NCBI GenBank assembly: GCA_003151275.1 | Contig: PLXC01000010.1 | Location: forward strand, 1-6,084 | Direction of reading: 5' to 3' | Source: Candidatus Melainabacteria bacterium | Lineage (GTDB): Bacteria; Cyanobacteriota; Vampirovibrionia; Obscuribacterales; Obscuribacteraceae | DNA: 6,084 bases | Shown here: positions 1-5,480 of the stretch, one piece after another | How the letters are laid out: every line of letters begins with the position of its first letter | Position numbering within the stretch: position 1 is the stretch's first letter | The notes under the pieces: model-generated | The model's database searches: none | Seen by the model: the letters and a program-made list of their open reading frames with translations, nothing else | Told to the model about the DNA's origin: nothing | Program-made: the position numbers and the translations under genes

Positions 1-374
1 TGTTCACACGCATCCGCAATGCAGCTCGGACGCAGGCACCAGCAGTTGAAATGCCGGCTTCCAAGCAAAAGGTTGCACTGGCAGAGCTATTGCGCAACGA
101 AGGTTTCATATCTTCCTTCGAGACCAAAGCTTTGGGATCGCCTGCGCAAAAAATGCGCATCGTACTTAAGTACGGCAGCAAAGGCGAGCAGGTCATTCAA
201 GGTTTGCGCAGAATCAGCAAACCTGGTTTGAAAATTTATCGACCCGCCAAAAAGGTTCCTAGAGTTTATGGCGGATTGGGTATCGCAATTATCAGCACCA
301 GCCGTGGTCTCATGACCGATCGACAAGCTCGCAAGAGCAATATCGGTGGCGAAGTTGTCGGTCACATCTGGTAA
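1..374 (+). CDS. rpsH: 30S ribosomal protein S8, 3' part (5' end outside window)
   Basis: S8 binds the central domain of 16S rRNA and is needed early in small-subunit assembly; in well-studied bacteria it also represses its own operon by binding the mRNA. The frame is open from base 3, reading FTRIRNAART, which matches the usual N-terminal LTRIRNA motif, so only about ten codons are missing upstream. The ATG at base 51 is therefore internal and not the start. The C-terminal half carries the family core: KPGLKIY, then GGLGIAIISTSRGLMTD, and the end GGEVVGHIW, which fits the canonical S8 terminus. Both the rRNA-binding STS motif and the terminal GGEV motif are present and the stop is TAA at 372-374. 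The C-terminal part resembles cyanobacterial S8. It is followed by an unusually long gap before rplF. Identification is secure; the lineage comment is inference. Confidence 0.96.
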   Translation, partial: FTRIRNAARTQAPAVEMPASKQKVALAELLRNEGFISSFETKALGSPAQKMRIVLKYGSKGEQVIQGLRRISKPGLKIYRPAKKVPRVYGGLGIAIISTSRGLMTDRQARKSNIGGEVVGHIW

Positions 375-437
375 CCAATATCGAATTGAACGACCAAGCG
401 GACCGACAGAGCTAACATCCAAAACGAACTAAGAAGC

Positions 438-450
438 GGACCCCTGGTCC
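438..450 (+). repeat. short perfect inverted repeat (5-bp stem, 3-base loop)
   Basis: GGACC, loop CCT, GGTCC. All five pairs are Watson-Crick and four are G-C. It sits about 65 bases after the rpsH stop and 77 before rplF. No T tract follows, so factor-independent termination is unlikely. It could stabilise or pause the transcript, or be a chance palindrome. Confidence 0.4.
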
Positions 451-451
451 A

Positions 452-498
452 ACTAATGACCTGACTAATGACCGACAAACTGATCAAATAAACTGATC
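452..498 (+). repeat. two neighbouring short direct repeats
   Basis: ACTAATGACC occurs at 452-461 and again at 464-473 (12-base period). AAACTGATC occurs at 477-485 and 490-498 (13-base period). Both pairs are exact. They look like small local duplications in non-coding sequence; the similar period may be coincidence. No protein-binding site is recognised. Confidence 0.5.
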
Positions 499-527
499 GA
501 ACGAAGAGCGCAGAGGAATAATCGAAA

Positions 528-1073
528 ATGTCTCGTATAGGCAAAGCACCAATCCCAGTACCAGCTGGAGTGACCATCGACATCAAGGGAAGCGATATAT
601 CTGTCAAAGGACCGAAGGGTCAATTGCACAGAACCCTGCGTCCTGAAGTGAGCATCAAGCAAGAAGACGGCAAGCTTCTGATCGGGCGAATGTCTGAAGA
701 TCGCCAGGTGCGCAGCTTGCATGGTTTGAGCCGCACTTTGGTGGCGAATATGGTCAAGGGTGTGACGGAAGGATTCACTCGTAACCTCGAAGTAATTGGT
801 GTCGGTTATCGTGCCGTTATGGAAGGACGCAAGCTGATTATGCAGCTTGGTTACTCGCATCCTGTCCAAATCGATCCACCACAAGGTCTCGAAATCGTAG
901 TAGGTAAGGGTAACGCCATCACCATTAGTGGTATCGACAAGCAAGCAGTCGGCGATCTCGCTGCTTTTATCAGAGACAAGCGTCCACCTGAAGTTTATAA
1001 AGGCAAGGGTGTTAAGTATCAGGGCGAGTTGATTCGCCGCAAAGCTGGTAAAGCTGCAGGTAAGAAAAAGTAA
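528..1073 (+). CDS. rplF: 50S ribosomal protein L6
   Basis: L6 binds 23S rRNA near the factor-binding and peptidyl-transferase regions of the large subunit. The 181-residue product is of normal length for the family (about 175-185). It opens with MSRIGKAPIPVPAGV, the typical start, and has the two repeated L6 domains at about residues 10-81 and 82-150. The C-terminal signature PEVYKGKGVKY (residues 154-164) is followed by a basic IRRKAGK and a Lys-rich end, as expected for rRNA binding. A GAGGAA ribosome binding site at 513-518 lies nine bases before the ATG, and no competing start is needed. It is preceded by the long spacer and followed 43 bases later by rplR. Nothing in the protein looks abnormal. 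Confidence 0.98.
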   Translation: MSRIGKAPIPVPAGVTIDIKGSDISVKGPKGQLHRTLRPEVSIKQEDGKLLIGRMSEDRQVRSLHGLSRTLVANMVKGVTEGFTRNLEVIGVGYRAVMEGRKLIMQLGYSHPVQIDPPQGLEIVVGKGNAITISGIDKQAVGDLAAFIRDKRPPEVYKGKGVKYQGELIRRKAGKAAGKKK

Positions 1074-1085
1074 TTAGGATAGCCG

Positions 1086-1100
1086 TTGCCTGATTGGCAA
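1086..1100 (+). repeat. small hairpin in rplF-rplR gap
   Basis: TTGCC, loop TGATT, GGCAA form a perfect 5-bp stem ending three bases before the GAGGA binding site of rplR (1104-1108). Its position next to the binding site could influence rplR initiation, but the stem is short and may be chance. Confidence 0.3.
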
Positions 1101-1116
1101 TTCGAGGACTGAAGCA

Positions 1117-1485
1117 ATGATCACAAAACCAGACAGAAAGCTAAACCGCGAGAAGCGTCACATGCGGATTCGCCGTAGTCTCGTCGGCACGACTTCGCGA
1201 CCAAGACTGTGCATTTATCGTTCCAACAAGCATATCTATGCGCAAATCGTTGACGATAGTTTAGCCAAAACTCTTGTTTGTGCAAGCACGCTAGACCCTG
1301 AACTGAAGGGCAAAGTCGACAAGCCATGGGATTGCGACTCAGCCAAATCTGTTGGCGCATTGGTTGCCAAAAGAGCGAAAGATAAAGGCATCACCGCCGT
1401 TGTCTTCGATCGTGGTGGCTATATTTATCACGGACGAATCGCCGCTGTCGCTGAAGGCGCGCGTGAGTCAGGACTTGATTTTTAA
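1117..1485 (+). CDS. rplR: 50S ribosomal protein L18
   Basis: L18 binds 5S rRNA together with L5 and anchors it in the central protuberance of the large subunit. The 122-residue length is normal. Features in order: a basic N-terminal arm ([14 protein letters not shown]), then the [20 protein letters not shown] motif that marks the 5S-binding core, an AST motif near residue 57, and the conserved C-terminal stretch [12 protein letters not shown] followed by a terminus ending in GLDF. The start ATG has GAGGA at 1104-1108, eight bases upstream. rpsE follows after 37 bases. Residues 64-76 hold a small charged insert with PWDCD; comparable loops vary in the family. Identification is secure from the two motifs alone. 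Confidence 0.98.
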   Translation: MITKPDRKLNREKRHMRIRRSLVGTTSRPRLCIYRSNKHIYAQIVDDSLAKTLVCASTLDPELKGKVDKPWDCDSAKSVGALVAKRAKDKGITAVVFDRGGYIYHGRIAAVAEGARESGLDF

Positions 1486-1522
1486 TCGGCGAATTACTGA
1501 AGCAGGAGAGGATACGCCTTAA

Positions 1523-2140
1523 ATGGATAAAGAGGATAAAGTTGTACCCCCGGTCGTCGTCGAGGAAATCGCGGCAGTTGATGGTGGGCGTCGTGCACGT
1601 CGTACCAACAGTCGTGAAACAAATCGTCGCGGTTCTGAGGATCCAAATCGCCAGCGCGAGCAATCTGAATGGGAAGAAAAAATCATTCAAGTGCGCCGCG
1701 TCACCAAGGTGGTTAAGGGCGGTAAGAAATTGAGCTTTAGAGCTGTAGTCGCTGTCGGCAATGGCAAAGGTCAAGTCGGCATCGGTGTTGGCAAAGCATC
1801 CGAAGTTATTAGCGCCATCCAAAAGGGTGTCGTTGATGCTCGCAAGAGCCTGATCAAAGTTCCATTAGTCGGCTCGACAATCCCTCATCAAATCATTGGT
1901 ATTCAAGGCAGCAGCAGAATCATGCTCAAGCCGGCCGCCAAAGGTACTGGCGTCATCGCAGGTGGTGCAGCCCGCGCCATTCTTGAATTAGCCGGTGTCG
2001 GTGACGTTCTTTCCAAATCTCTCGGTTCACGCGCGCCGCTCAACGTTGCTCGTGCCACCGTAGATGGTTTACGAAATCTGCGCACCTTCGAAGAAGCTGC
2101 CAGATTGCGGGGCATCAGCATCAAACAGATGCTTGCATAG
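1523..2140 (+). CDS. rpsE: 30S ribosomal protein S5 with long charged N-terminal extension
   Basis: S5 sits at the mRNA entry side of the small subunit and contributes to decoding accuracy; the loop containing KVVKGG is the region where spectinomycin-resistance changes map in other bacteria. The conserved body starts at W50: the double-stranded-RNA-binding-like domain runs to about residue 115 and includes KLSFRAVVAVGNGKGQVG and GVGKASEV. The C-terminal domain follows, with GTGVIAGGAARAILELAGV and NVARATVDGLRNL. The product has 205 residues against about 165-175 in common species; the excess is residues 1-49, rich in Glu, Arg, Asn and Asp and probably disordered. No other in-frame ATG lies before the core, and an AGGAG...GAGG Shine-Dalgarno at 1504-1511 lies upstream, so the extension is likely real. 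The core resembles cyanobacterial S5. Confidence 0.97.
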   Translation: MDKEDKVVPPVVVEEIAAVDGGRRARRTNSRETNRRGSEDPNRQREQSEWEEKIIQVRRVTKVVKGGKKLSFRAVVAVGNGKGQVGIGVGKASEVISAIQKGVVDARKSLIKVPLVGSTIPHQIIGIQGSSRIMLKPAAKGTGVIAGGAARAILELAGVGDVLSKSLGSRAPLNVARATVDGLRNLRTFEEAARLRGISIKQMLA

Positions 2141-2177
2141 ACCACCCGAAAAACATAAAGGATGTTAGGTAAGGAAG

Positions 2178-2456
2178 ATGTTGAAAATTACGTTGACTAG
2201 CGGATTGGTCGCTAAGAAGGACACTCAAATCAGAGTCGTTCACGCTCTCGGCTTGAAAAAGTTCGGCAGCACGGTAATTCATGCTGATTCGCCAACGATC
2301 AGAGGCATGATTACGAAAGTCAGCCATCTCGTGACTGTAGTGTCAGAAGAAGGCAAAGTTCCTGCCAAACCGTTGACAGGACACCGCGCGCGCATCGCCG
2401 CTAAAAATGCAGCGAAGCCAAAAGCAAAAGCAAAAACAAAAGCCGAGTCGAAATAA
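2178..2456 (+). CDS. rpmD: 50S ribosomal protein L30 with Lys/Ala-rich C-terminal tail
   Basis: L30 is a small, non-universal large-subunit protein that binds 23S rRNA. Residues 1-55 match the whole bacterial L30: MLKITLTSGL, then ALGLKKFGSTVIH, then SPTIRGMITKVSHLVTV. Typical L30 is about 60 residues, while this product has 92; residues 56-92 form an added basic tail ending in alternating Lys-Ala/Thr. The start is slightly uncertain. An in-frame TAG at 2166-2168 rules out an earlier start, but AAGGA at 2171-2175 leaves only two bases before the ATG. A TTG at 2181 would have better spacing and lose one residue. The ATG gives the better family match and is kept. Many Cyanobacteria lack this gene (recalled, not searched), so its presence bears on the lineage. 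A gap of 84 bases to rplO follows. Confidence 0.95.
   Translation: MLKITLTSGLVAKKDTQIRVVHALGLKKFGSTVIHADSPTIRGMITKVSHLVTVVSEEGKVPAKPLTGHRARIAAKNAAKPKAKAKTKAESK
2420..2443 (+). repeat. hexanucleotide microrepeat in rpmD tail
   Basis: Four tandem six-base units, three AAAAGC and one AAAAAC, encode the alternating Lys-Ala/Thr end of L30. The array is in frame, so slippage by one unit would add or remove a Lys-Ala pair without a frameshift. Confidence 0.7.
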
Positions 2457-2464
2457 GCAGATCC

Positions 2465-2488
2465 CCGCTTCCCATCCTAGGGCAGCGG
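2465..2488 (+). promoter_or_regulatory. imperfect stem-loop between rpmD and rplO
   Basis: CCGCT at 2465-2469 pairs with AGCGG at 2484-2488. Inside it, CCC at 2471-2473 pairs with GGG at 2480-2482, separated by a single T/C mismatch and closed by a six-base ATCCTA loop. That gives eight pairs, seven of them G-C. It starts nine bases after the rpmD stop. No T tract follows, so it is not a standard terminator. It may act as an RNA-stabilising or processing element; function is inference. Confidence 0.4.
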
Positions 2489-2540
2489 ATGCGGCATACC
2501 GCTAATGCTTATCAGGCGCAAGGCGCAAAGGAGAATGATC

Positions 2541-3257
2541 ATGGAGTTGACAGATCTTAAGCCGAATCGTGGTGCGCGTCGCAAGTTGCGTCGTGTGGGA
2601 CGCGGACGTGCTTCTGGACACGGTAAAACAAGTACTCGCGGACATAATGGACAAGGGCAACGTTCAGGCGAAGCGAAACGCTTCGGTTTTGAAGGTGGAC
2701 AAACGCCGTTGTTCCGTCGCTTGCCTAAGATCCATAACTTCGATCAAGTAATCACACGTGACTGGGTTGAGCTGAACGTCGGAGCTTTAAATACTCTGCA
2801 AGCCAACTCCGAAGTTACACCAGACTCTCTTGTTGAATCGGGATTGCTGCGCAGACACAACGACAGTCTTCGACTTCTCGGCAATGGTGACCTTAAAGTT
2901 GCTTTGAAAGTGACAGCTCATCACATCTCGGCTGGTGCTAAGGCCAAGATTGAAGCAGCCGGCGGCACAGTAACTCTCGTAGAAGTCAAAGTTACTGAAG
3001 GCAAGCGTGCGAAGAGATTGCGTCAAGCAGTTCAAAGACGTGCCGATGCGGAAGTGAAGCGTTTAGCGCCTAAGCCGGTTAAGACCGATGACGAAGGCGG
3101 CGATAAGCCAAAGAAGAAAGACAAGGCTGGCGACAAGCCTCCTCAATCTTCAGGTGGCGGTGGCAAGCCTTCTGGTGGCAAGCCGTCGGGTGGTAAGCCC
3201 GGAGCTAAGCCTGGCACTAAGGGTGGTAAACCCGGCGACAAGACTAAGAAGAAGTAA
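2541..3257 (+). CDS. rplO: 50S ribosomal protein L15 with long Gly/Lys/Pro C-terminal tail
   Basis: L15 is a late-assembly large-subunit protein that threads an extended N-terminal arm into 23S rRNA. The start MELTDLKPNRGARRK matches the family. The AAAGGAG at 2527-2533 is seven bases before this ATG and only one base before the ATG at 2535, so 2541 is preferred over upstream ATGs. The Gly/Arg-rich arm (GRGRASGHGKTSTRGHNGQ) and FEGGQTPLFRRLPK follow. The globular part ends with the L15 signature at about residues 119-147 (VALKVTAHHISAGAKAKIEAAGG). The product has 238 residues, against about 145-150 usually. Residues 150-238 are an added basic region: a probable helix rich in Arg/Lys (about 154-175), a mixed-charge DDEGGDKPKKKDK stretch, then Gly-Lys-Pro repeats and a terminal KKK. 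The frame is continuous to TAA, so this is not a read-through artefact visible here. Confidence 0.96.
   Translation: MELTDLKPNRGARRKLRRVGRGRASGHGKTSTRGHNGQGQRSGEAKRFGFEGGQTPLFRRLPKIHNFDQVITRDWVELNVGALNTLQANSEVTPDSLVESGLLRRHNDSLRLLGNGDLKVALKVTAHHISAGAKAKIEAAGGTVTLVEVKVTEGKRAKRLRQAVQRRADAEVKRLAPKPVKTDDEGGDKPKKKDKAGDKPPQSSGGGGKPSGGKPSGGKPGAKPGTKGGKPGDKTKKK
3159..3203 (+). repeat. 15-bp tandem repeat in rplO tail (GGKPS-type units)
   Basis: Three adjacent 15-base units encode GGKPS, GGKPS and GGKPG. The first two differ mainly at third codon positions, and the third diverges further. Degenerate GAKPG and GGKPG units continue to about 3236. Synonymous differences between units suggest selection for the peptide, not a very recent duplication. 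Confidence 0.75.
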
Positions 3258-3339
3258 AAATAAAGCTTCTTGCTGCGCTTTGAGCTAACATCAAAATTGG
3301 ACCTATTCTAATTACGACGGATAGTCGGGAGCGTAGCTT

Positions 3340-4794
3340 ATGACGGAAAGTGTATCCAGGCGTGGCGGCAAAATTGGCGGCCCCGAGGCTCTAATTAAGC
3401 TGCTCGGTGCAGCTGGGCTGAAGGAGCGCATTTTTTTCACGCTGGCGATGATCGCTATTTATCGAATCGGTGTGCACATTCCGATTCCTGGCGTCGATCC
3501 CACCGCTTTTACCAAACATCCAGAACTGGCTCAAAATCTGCTTGGCATGATCGATTTGTTCACCGGTGGTGCCTTAAACAAGCTGTCCATCTTTTCGATG
3601 GGGATTGGACCATACATCACCGCTTCGATCATCATGCAGCTCATGTCCGTTGTCATACCAAAGTTCGAAGAGTTGCAGAAGAACTCAGGCGAACAGGGGC
3701 GCAAACAACTGCAGCAGTACACGCGCTTCGCCACAGTCGGGCTGGCGGCGTTCCAATCAGTGATGCTAGCTAACTTGCTTACCAAAATTCAGGCTCCGCC
3801 CGTAGTGCTGCATCCGGGCTTGCCTTTCATCGTCAACACAACCATTATTCTCACCGCCTCCGCCGTATTCATTATGTGGATGGGCGAGATTATTACTGAG
3901 CGTGGTGTCGGGAATGGTGCCAGTCTTTTGATCTTTCTGGGTATCGCCTCGCGATTGCCTGTGATGATTCACAACACTTATGACGCTGTGCAGACTGGCC
4001 AATCACCTGTTTGGGGTGTTGCCGGTCTATTGCTTGTCTTTCTTTGCCTCGTTGCTTTGATTGTTTGCCTGCAGCAAGGGGTGCGCAAAGTCACCGTGCT
4101 TGGAGCAAGGCGAAATCTTGGCAGGCAGGTCTTCTCGGCACCAGACGACTATATGTATCTCCCGGTAAATCCATCGGGCGTTATGGCGATCATCTTCGCT
4201 TCTTCGTTGCTTATGTTTCCGAGCACGATCATGTCATTTGTAGCGCAGAAGAAAAATCCCAATCAAATGCTCTTCGAATTGGTGCAAGGCGTTCCCGGCT
4301 TGGGACCGCAGTTTGAGACCTTTTCTAAGCAAGAGTGGGTGCAAAGCACGTGGAGTGTGGTCTCAACTGAATTTGCCAACATGTTCTCCTACTACCATTG
4401 GGAACACTCGTTGCTTTACTTTATTTTGATCCTCTTCTTCGCTTTCTTTTATGCCTCCATCGTTCTACCTGTGCGTGATATGGCAGAGAACCTGAGGCGC
4501 AGTGGCAAGGCGATCCAGGGCATCCGTCCAGGTCGTCCCACATCTGAGTTTTTGGAAAAGACGCTCAATCGTCTTATCGTCATCGGTGCAACGGCAGTGG
4601 CGATCATCGCAATTTTGCCGATTCACGCCGAGCAGGCGTTTTACGTTCAGACTTTGCAAGGTTTGGGCAGTACGTCACTGATCATTCTTGTCGGTGTGGC
4701 AATCGACACTCAGCGTCAGATTTTGACGCACGCTTTATCTGCACGTTACCAGGCGCGTGGATTGTTCCGGACTGGTGAAAAGAAGGAAATTTGA
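3340..4794 (+). CDS. secY: protein translocase subunit SecY
   Basis: SecY is the ten-helix channel subunit of the SecYEG translocon in the inner membrane, through which unfolded proteins are exported or inserted. The 484-residue product begins with a cytoplasmic N-terminus and TM1 (about 31-48, followed by HIPIPGVD). The plug region (about 74-86) and TM2 signature GIGPYITASIIMQLM follow. The second signature is GEIITERGVGNGASLLIF (182-199). TM7 is at about 279-300 and TM8 at about 357-376. The cytoplasmic C5 loop has GIRPGRPTSEFL (394-405), the site for SecA and ribosome contact, then TM9, TM10 and a basic C-terminus. Usual length is about 430-445; much of the excess is the TM7-TM8 outer loop, about 30 residues longer than in E. 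coli. GGGAG at 3328-3331 region lies about eight bases before the ATG. Its stop is one base from the adk start. Confidence 0.98.
   Translation: MTESVSRRGGKIGGPEALIKLLGAAGLKERIFFTLAMIAIYRIGVHIPIPGVDPTAFTKHPELAQNLLGMIDLFTGGALNKLSIFSMGIGPYITASIIMQLMSVVIPKFEELQKNSGEQGRKQLQQYTRFATVGLAAFQSVMLANLLTKIQAPPVVLHPGLPFIVNTTIILTASAVFIMWMGEIITERGVGNGASLLIFLGIASRLPVMIHNTYDAVQTGQSPVWGVAGLLLVFLCLVALIVCLQQGVRKVTVLGARRNLGRQVFSAPDDYMYLPVNPSGVMAIIFASSLLMFPSTIMSFVAQKKNPNQMLFELVQGVPGLGPQFETFSKQEWVQSTWSVVSTEFANMFSYYHWEHSLLYFILILFFAFFYASIVLPVRDMAENLRRSGKAIQGIRPGRPTSEFLEKTLNRLIVIGATAVAIIAILPIHAEQAFYVQTLQGLGSTSLIILVGVAIDTQRQILTHALSARYQARGLFRTGEKKEI
4783..4787 (+). promoter_or_regulatory. adk ribosome binding site inside the secY 3' end
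   Basis: AAGGA, eight bases before the ATG at 4796, lies within the last codons of secY. This placement decides the adk start against the in-frame upstream ATG at 4757 and suggests translational coupling of adk to secY. Confidence 0.7.
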
Positions 4795-4795
4795 C

Positions 4796-5464
4796 ATGCG
4801 TATACTTTTTCTCGGCGCACCAGGAGCAGGCAAAGGCACTCAATGCAAGCGGCTCTCGGCAAAACTAAGTTTGCCTCATCTCTCCTCTGGCGATCTTCTG
4901 CGTGAAGCTGTCAAAGATGGCACGCTGGCTGGAGTTGCCGCTAAGAGCTTTATGGATAAGGGCGTGCTAGTTCCAGACAATATTCTCATCGATATGTTCA
5001 GAGAGCGCTTAAGCAGTCCTTCTTGCGCAAACGGTTTTATCCTCGATGGTTTCCCTCGCAATATCGCCCAAGCGAAAGCGCTTGACGTGCTGTTGGAAGA
5101 TTTGAAGGCTCAACTGAATTGCGTGATCAATTTGGAAGTAGACGATCGTTTCCTTTCCGATCGCATTACCGGTCGACGCACGTGCGGCAACAAAACTTGC
5201 GCAGCCGTCTATCACCTCAAGTTCGCGCCACCTAAAGTAGAGGGCATCTGTGATCTCTGTGGTTCGGCTCTGACTCAACGTTCTGATGATAAAGAAGAGC
5301 TCGTCATGGCTCGCTTGAAGACATACAGAGAGCAGACAGAGCCTCTAATCGAGTACTATGACAGCAAGAAAGTTTTGCACACCGTCAGCGGAGAAGGTGA
5401 GCCTGACCAGATCTTTGATGCTATTTTGAAAACACTGAACACCAACTGCCTGATTAAGCAATAA
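4796..5464 (+). CDS. adk: adenylate kinase, long form with Cys4 zinc-type lid
   Basis: Adenylate kinase catalyses the reversible conversion of ATP and AMP into two ADP in the cytoplasm. The 222 residues fit the long-lid class. The P-loop GAPGAGKGT is at 7-15, the AMP-binding segment starts at HLSSGDLLR (28-36), and DGFPRN is at 84-89. The lid runs about 124-161 with GRRTC, then YHLKFAPPKVEG, then ICDLCG. Four cysteines (130, 135, 152, 155) are placed to bind a structural zinc. The first pair is spaced C-x4-C where most zinc lids have C-x2-C, a two-residue insertion. The arginines after the lid (QRSDD and MARLKTYREQT) are present. The start at 4796 gives MRILFLGAPG, the family N-terminus; an ATG 39 bases earlier would add residues from secY sequence and lacks a binding site. 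secY-adk adjacency is classical. Confidence 0.98.
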   Translation: MRILFLGAPGAGKGTQCKRLSAKLSLPHLSSGDLLREAVKDGTLAGVAAKSFMDKGVLVPDNILIDMFRERLSSPSCANGFILDGFPRNIAQAKALDVLLEDLKAQLNCVINLEVDDRFLSDRITGRRTCGNKTCAAVYHLKFAPPKVEGICDLCGSALTQRSDDKEELVMARLKTYREQTEPLIEYYDSKKVLHTVSGEGEPDQIFDAILKTLNTNCLIKQ

Positions 5465-5480
5465 CTACAGAAGCCAAAAC

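Larger units (their letters stand above)
375..527 (+). other. long rpsH-rplF spacer with hairpin and direct repeats
   Basis: These 153 bases contain no plausible gene. Seen directly: a perfect 5-bp hairpin with a 3-base loop (GGACC at 438-442, GGTCC at 446-450), a 10-base direct repeat ACTAATGACC at 452-461 and 464-473, and a 9-base direct repeat AAACTGATC at 477-485 and 490-498. The hairpin is not followed by a T run, so it is not a normal terminator. I see no good -35/-10 pair: TTGAAC at 386-391 lacks a partner at proper spacing. The only reading frame is a 7-codon one (468-491) without a clear ribosome binding site. In most bacteria the rpsH-rplF gap is short, so this spacer is longer than expected. 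A role in mRNA processing or translational control is possible but unproven. Confidence 0.5.

Noticed and set aside
468..491. 7-codon frame (MTDKLIK) before rplF as a leader peptide
   Set aside because: No clear binding site, no regulatory codon run and no paired attenuator hairpin downstream; frames this short are expected by chance.
465..944. 159-codon open frame on the minus strand opposite rplF
   Set aside because: It lies antisense to a certain rplF gene, has no recognisable protein features and no supporting binding site; it is a shadow of rplF codon use.
1391..1822. 143-codon minus-strand frame across the rplR-rpsE junction
   Set aside because: Antisense to two certain genes, with a composition that does not resemble a folded protein family I know.
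2505..2540. Upstream in-frame ATGs extending rplO by up to 12 residues
   Set aside because: The Shine-Dalgarno at 2527-2533 would lie inside or one base from these starts, and L15 family N-termini begin at the equivalent of MELTDLKP.
3262..3281. AAAGC/GCTTT inverted repeat after rplO as a terminator
   Set aside because: The stem is five weak pairs with a ten-base loop and no T run follows, so it does not meet terminator criteria.
3297..3325. TTGGAC with GATAGT as an internal promoter for secY
   Set aside because: Only three of six -35 bases and four of six -10 bases match the sigma-70 consensus despite a 17-base spacer; this is expected by chance.
4011..4316. 101-codon plus-strand frame inside secY in another register
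   Set aside because: Entirely within the conserved SecY frame; its sequence shows no family motif.
4757..4795. Upstream in-frame ATG extending adk by 13 residues
   Set aside because: It would overlap secY coding sequence, lacks a binding site, and the P-loop position fits the family only from the ATG at 4796.
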